Below, piece after piece: positions 4,885 through 6,569 of a stretch of DNA of 6,569 bases. A model generated the notes under the pieces. It was not told the DNA's origin, made no database searches, and saw nothing but the letters and a program-made list of their open reading frames with translations. This DNA comes from Streptomyces griseus. Its GTDB lineage: Bacteria > Bacteroidota > Bacteroidia > Chitinophagales > Chitinophagaceae. Location of the stretch: assembly GCA_943323705.2 (NCBI GenBank), contig CALPIT020000146.1, positions 1-6,569 of the forward strand, in the 5' to 3' direction. The translations under genes and the position numbers were made by a program. The first letter of the stretch is position 1; each line of letters starts with the position of its first letter.

Positions 4885-6399
4885 TCAAGCGACTTTATTC
4901 AATTCCAATTTATTCAAAACTTTCATTACACCACAATCAATAATCTCAGTAAGTTTGGCGACAACGGCTGCTTCAAAACCATTCAGCATCGACAAATCAG
5001 CGCTCCACATTTCTTTATTTGCAAAACAAGAAGCTACAACATTTGCAGGATTGTTGGTTTTCCAAATATCAAAATAAAAGCCTGCTGCATCATCAGCAAT
5101 TGGGTATTCTTTTCCGTTAGCAAATCCATAATACTTGCCATCTTCATTTTTTACAGACTTCATAAACAATAAATAACCTGCAAAACCAGTGACCATTCTA
5201 TCAGACGGCACTCCAAATAACTCATTATACTTATACAACAATGGAAGATTCCTTAATTTCATTTTGGATGTATACTGCGCTGTGATGCCAATCCATCGAT
5301 GATCTATATAGGGGTTACAGAATCTCTCAATAACCTCATTTGCATAATTATGTTTAGTTTCAGTCGGAATAGAAAGCGGAATGGCAGCAGCAATATCTTC
5401 GTGCATCATAGCTGCAGCGAAACTTCCATATTCTTTATCTAACATGGCGTCTCTAGTAATTTCAAATCCTGCTAAAAACGCGAGTCCACAATTGAATGTA
5501 TGAGTACCATTCAACAATCTCAATTTAAGCTCACGGTATAAATCAATATTTTCACTAATGACAACACCTTTATTTTCTTTTGAAAAGCTAAGCACCTCTT
5601 TAACCGAATCATCACCTTCAATCGCCCAAAGACTAAACAATTCACTTACACTTAAAAGATTGTCTTTATAACCTAAAGTATTCTCTAATCTGTCAAGTTC
5701 ATTTTTAGAAGGCTTTCCTGAAACAATTCTGTCTACTAAAGAATTACAAAAAACATTATCATTTTCAATCCATGACAACAATGATGCTTCTACTTCATTA
5801 AACTTTGCCAATGCTAGAATAATTTCTTTTAGTTTGGTGCCATTATCAGGAATCAATTCAGCAGGAATAATTATCATGCCGCTTTCTTTACTTCCGCCAA
5901 AAGCATGATAGCGTTCCATTAAAAACGCCAATAATTTTCCTGGAAATGAAGAGGGTGCATTCTGGCTTATTTTTTCTTTAACCAATTGTATTCCAACTTC
6001 AGTGGTATTTGAAATCACCACTTTCATTTCAGGGTTGTGAGCACATTTTATAATTTCAGTCCAATGACTACCGGCAGCCAATACTCGACTTATAGCCGCA
6101 TTGATGACAAACTCTTCTTTAATCACACCATTTTCTATTCCTTTTGAACAAACGGTGTACAAGCCATCTTGTTCTTCAAATTCGTTTCCATTGCCATTGC
6201 CTGTAGATTTCACTACTACAATACGTCCATTGAAAACATTATTTTTATTGGCTTTATCAATAAAATAATCAGCGAATGAACGAATAAAAACGCCTGTTCC
6301 AAATTGCAACACTTTTTCAGGCAATTCAAAGATTTTTTCATCTGGCAACTCCAATTTATTGGCGTCTAAGTTTTTTAAAATTGCCTTGGATAATAACAT
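4885..6399 (-). CDS. uxaB: Tagaturonate reductase (altronate oxidoreductase)
   Basis: UxaB reduces D-tagaturonate to D-altronate with NADH, the second cytoplasmic step of galacturonate breakdown. It belongs to the long-chain polyol dehydrogenase (mannitol dehydrogenase) family. The N-terminal Rossmann domain starts with LQFGTGVFIRSF (31-42). UxaB-type blocks follow: AHNPEMKVVISNTTEVGI (120-137), IIIPAELIPDNG (176-187), FCNSLVDRIVSGKP (217-230), the catalytic K-x4-N-x2-H pattern KLRLLNGTH (292-300; K292, N297, H300) and RFCNPYIDHRW (359-369). The AHNPEM and SNTTE blocks favour UxaB over fructuronate reductase UxuB. ATG at 6397-6399 gives 504 residues, against 483 in E. coli. An in-frame TTG at 6403-6405 adds only two residues (MT) and is less likely than the ATG. 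No Shine-Dalgarno is visible. It is the first gene of the cluster in this window; uxaA or kdgK may lie beyond the right edge. Confidence 0.95.
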   Translation of the reverse strand: MLLSKAILKNLDANKLELPDEKIFELPEKVLQFGTGVFIRSFADYFIDKANKNNVFNGRIVVVKSTGNGNGNEFEEQDGLYTVCSKGIENGVIKEEFVINAAISRVLAAGSHWTEIIKCAHNPEMKVVISNTTEVGIQLVKEKISQNAPSSFPGKLLAFLMERYHAFGGSKESGMIIIPAELIPDNGTKLKEIILALAKFNEVEASLLSWIENDNVFCNSLVDRIVSGKPSKNELDRLENTLGYKDNLLSVSELFSLWAIEGDDSVKEVLSFSKENKGVVISENIDLYRELKLRLLNGTHTFNCGLAFLAGFEITRDAMLDKEYGSFAAAMMHEDIAAAIPLSIPTETKHNYANEVIERFCNPYIDHRWIGITAQYTSKMKLRNLPLLYKYNELFGVPSDRMVTGFAGYLLFMKSVKNEDGKYYGFANGKEYPIADDAAGFYFDIWKTNNPANVVASCFANKEMWSADLSMLNGFEAAVVAKLTEIIDCGVMKVLNKLELNKVA

Positions 6400-6465
6400 T
6401 GTCAATCTTTTTATTATTAGTGTATTAGTTAATTGTTATTGTAACCATCCTTTTTAAAAACTAGT

Positions 6466-6473
6466 CAAATATT
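6466..6473 (-). promoter_or_regulatory. Weak -7 promoter candidate before uxaB
   Basis: The minus strand reads AATATTTG, one mismatch from the Bacteroidota consensus TAnnTTTG, and would give a leader of about 60 bases to the uxaB ATG at 6399. No -33 box is found at normal spacing. The 170 bases from 6400 to 6569 contain no supported gene, so a promoter here is plausible, but the match is weak in such AT-rich sequence. Confidence 0.18.
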
Positions 6474-6569
6474 CATCTACTATATTTTCACATTTAATCT
6501 AAAACAAAATATACTGTAAACTCACTTTTTTGCAATTTAATACAAATACCATTGGTCTATGGCAATTAT

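Noticed and set aside
6400..6405. TTG at 6403-6405 as the start of uxaB
   Set aside because: It adds only Met-Thr before an in-frame ATG at 6397-6399 from which the family alignment runs normally; the ATG is the more probable start.
6548..6556. ACCATTGGT as a GntR-type ExuR/UxuR operator
   Set aside because: GntR uronate regulators bind TGGT-N-ACCA type sites; this one has the half-sites in the opposite order, is only 9 bp and occurs once.
6500..6569. End of an upstream gene or start of a divergent gene at the right edge
   Set aside because: Two minus-strand frames are open from the edge for only about 10 and 21 codons, and a plus-strand ATG at 6559 has three codons; none can be judged.

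Overview
The window looks like a piece of a low-GC Bacteroidota chromosome, most likely from the Chitinophagaceae/Sphingobacteriia side. The reasons are the protein sequence style, the absence of Shine-Dalgarno sequences before the starts, a TAnnTTTG-type promoter element at 330-337, and long intergenic spacers filled with short degenerate repeats. The genus is an inference. All genes lie on the minus strand, so transcription runs from high to low coordinates.

The main content is a five-gene hexuronate (galacturonate/glucuronate) catabolic cluster. In transcription order it is uxaB (tagaturonate reductase, 4885-6399), uxaC (uronate isomerase, 3280-4707), a YhcH/YjgK/YiaL-family protein (2669-3118), eda (KDPG aldolase, 1828-2487) and exuT (MFS hexuronate transporter, 459-1820). 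After a convincing terminator (410-438), a sixth minus-strand gene starts at 291 and runs off the left edge. Its first 97 residues are a signal peptide plus the N-terminus of a PL1-type secreted pectate lyase.

Together the genes suggest pectin use. The lyase cuts polygalacturonate outside the cytoplasm, ExuT imports uronates, UxaC makes tagaturonate (or fructuronate), UxaB reduces tagaturonate to altronate, and Eda splits KDPG into pyruvate and glyceraldehyde 3-phosphate. Altronate dehydratase (uxaA) and KDG kinase (kdgK) are needed between UxaB and Eda but are not in the window. The YhcH-like protein may be a sugar-acid anomerase, by analogy with the E. coli member of the family.

Only eda-exuT are tightly spaced (7 bp). 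The other gaps inside the cluster are 160-181 bp and each has different content. 4708-4884 holds two perfect short inverted repeats. 3119-3279 holds a terminator-like hairpin overlapping a 22-bp palindrome. 2488-2668 is built almost entirely of three families of degenerate 7- and 9-bp repeats, one forming a long hairpin. The gap before the lyase (292-458) holds the exuT terminator, a promoter element and a second copy of the 22-bp palindrome (16 of 22 positions identical). This makes a shared LacI-type operator the most interesting regulatory observation. The right end (6400-6569) has no gene that can be supported, only a weak promoter candidate.
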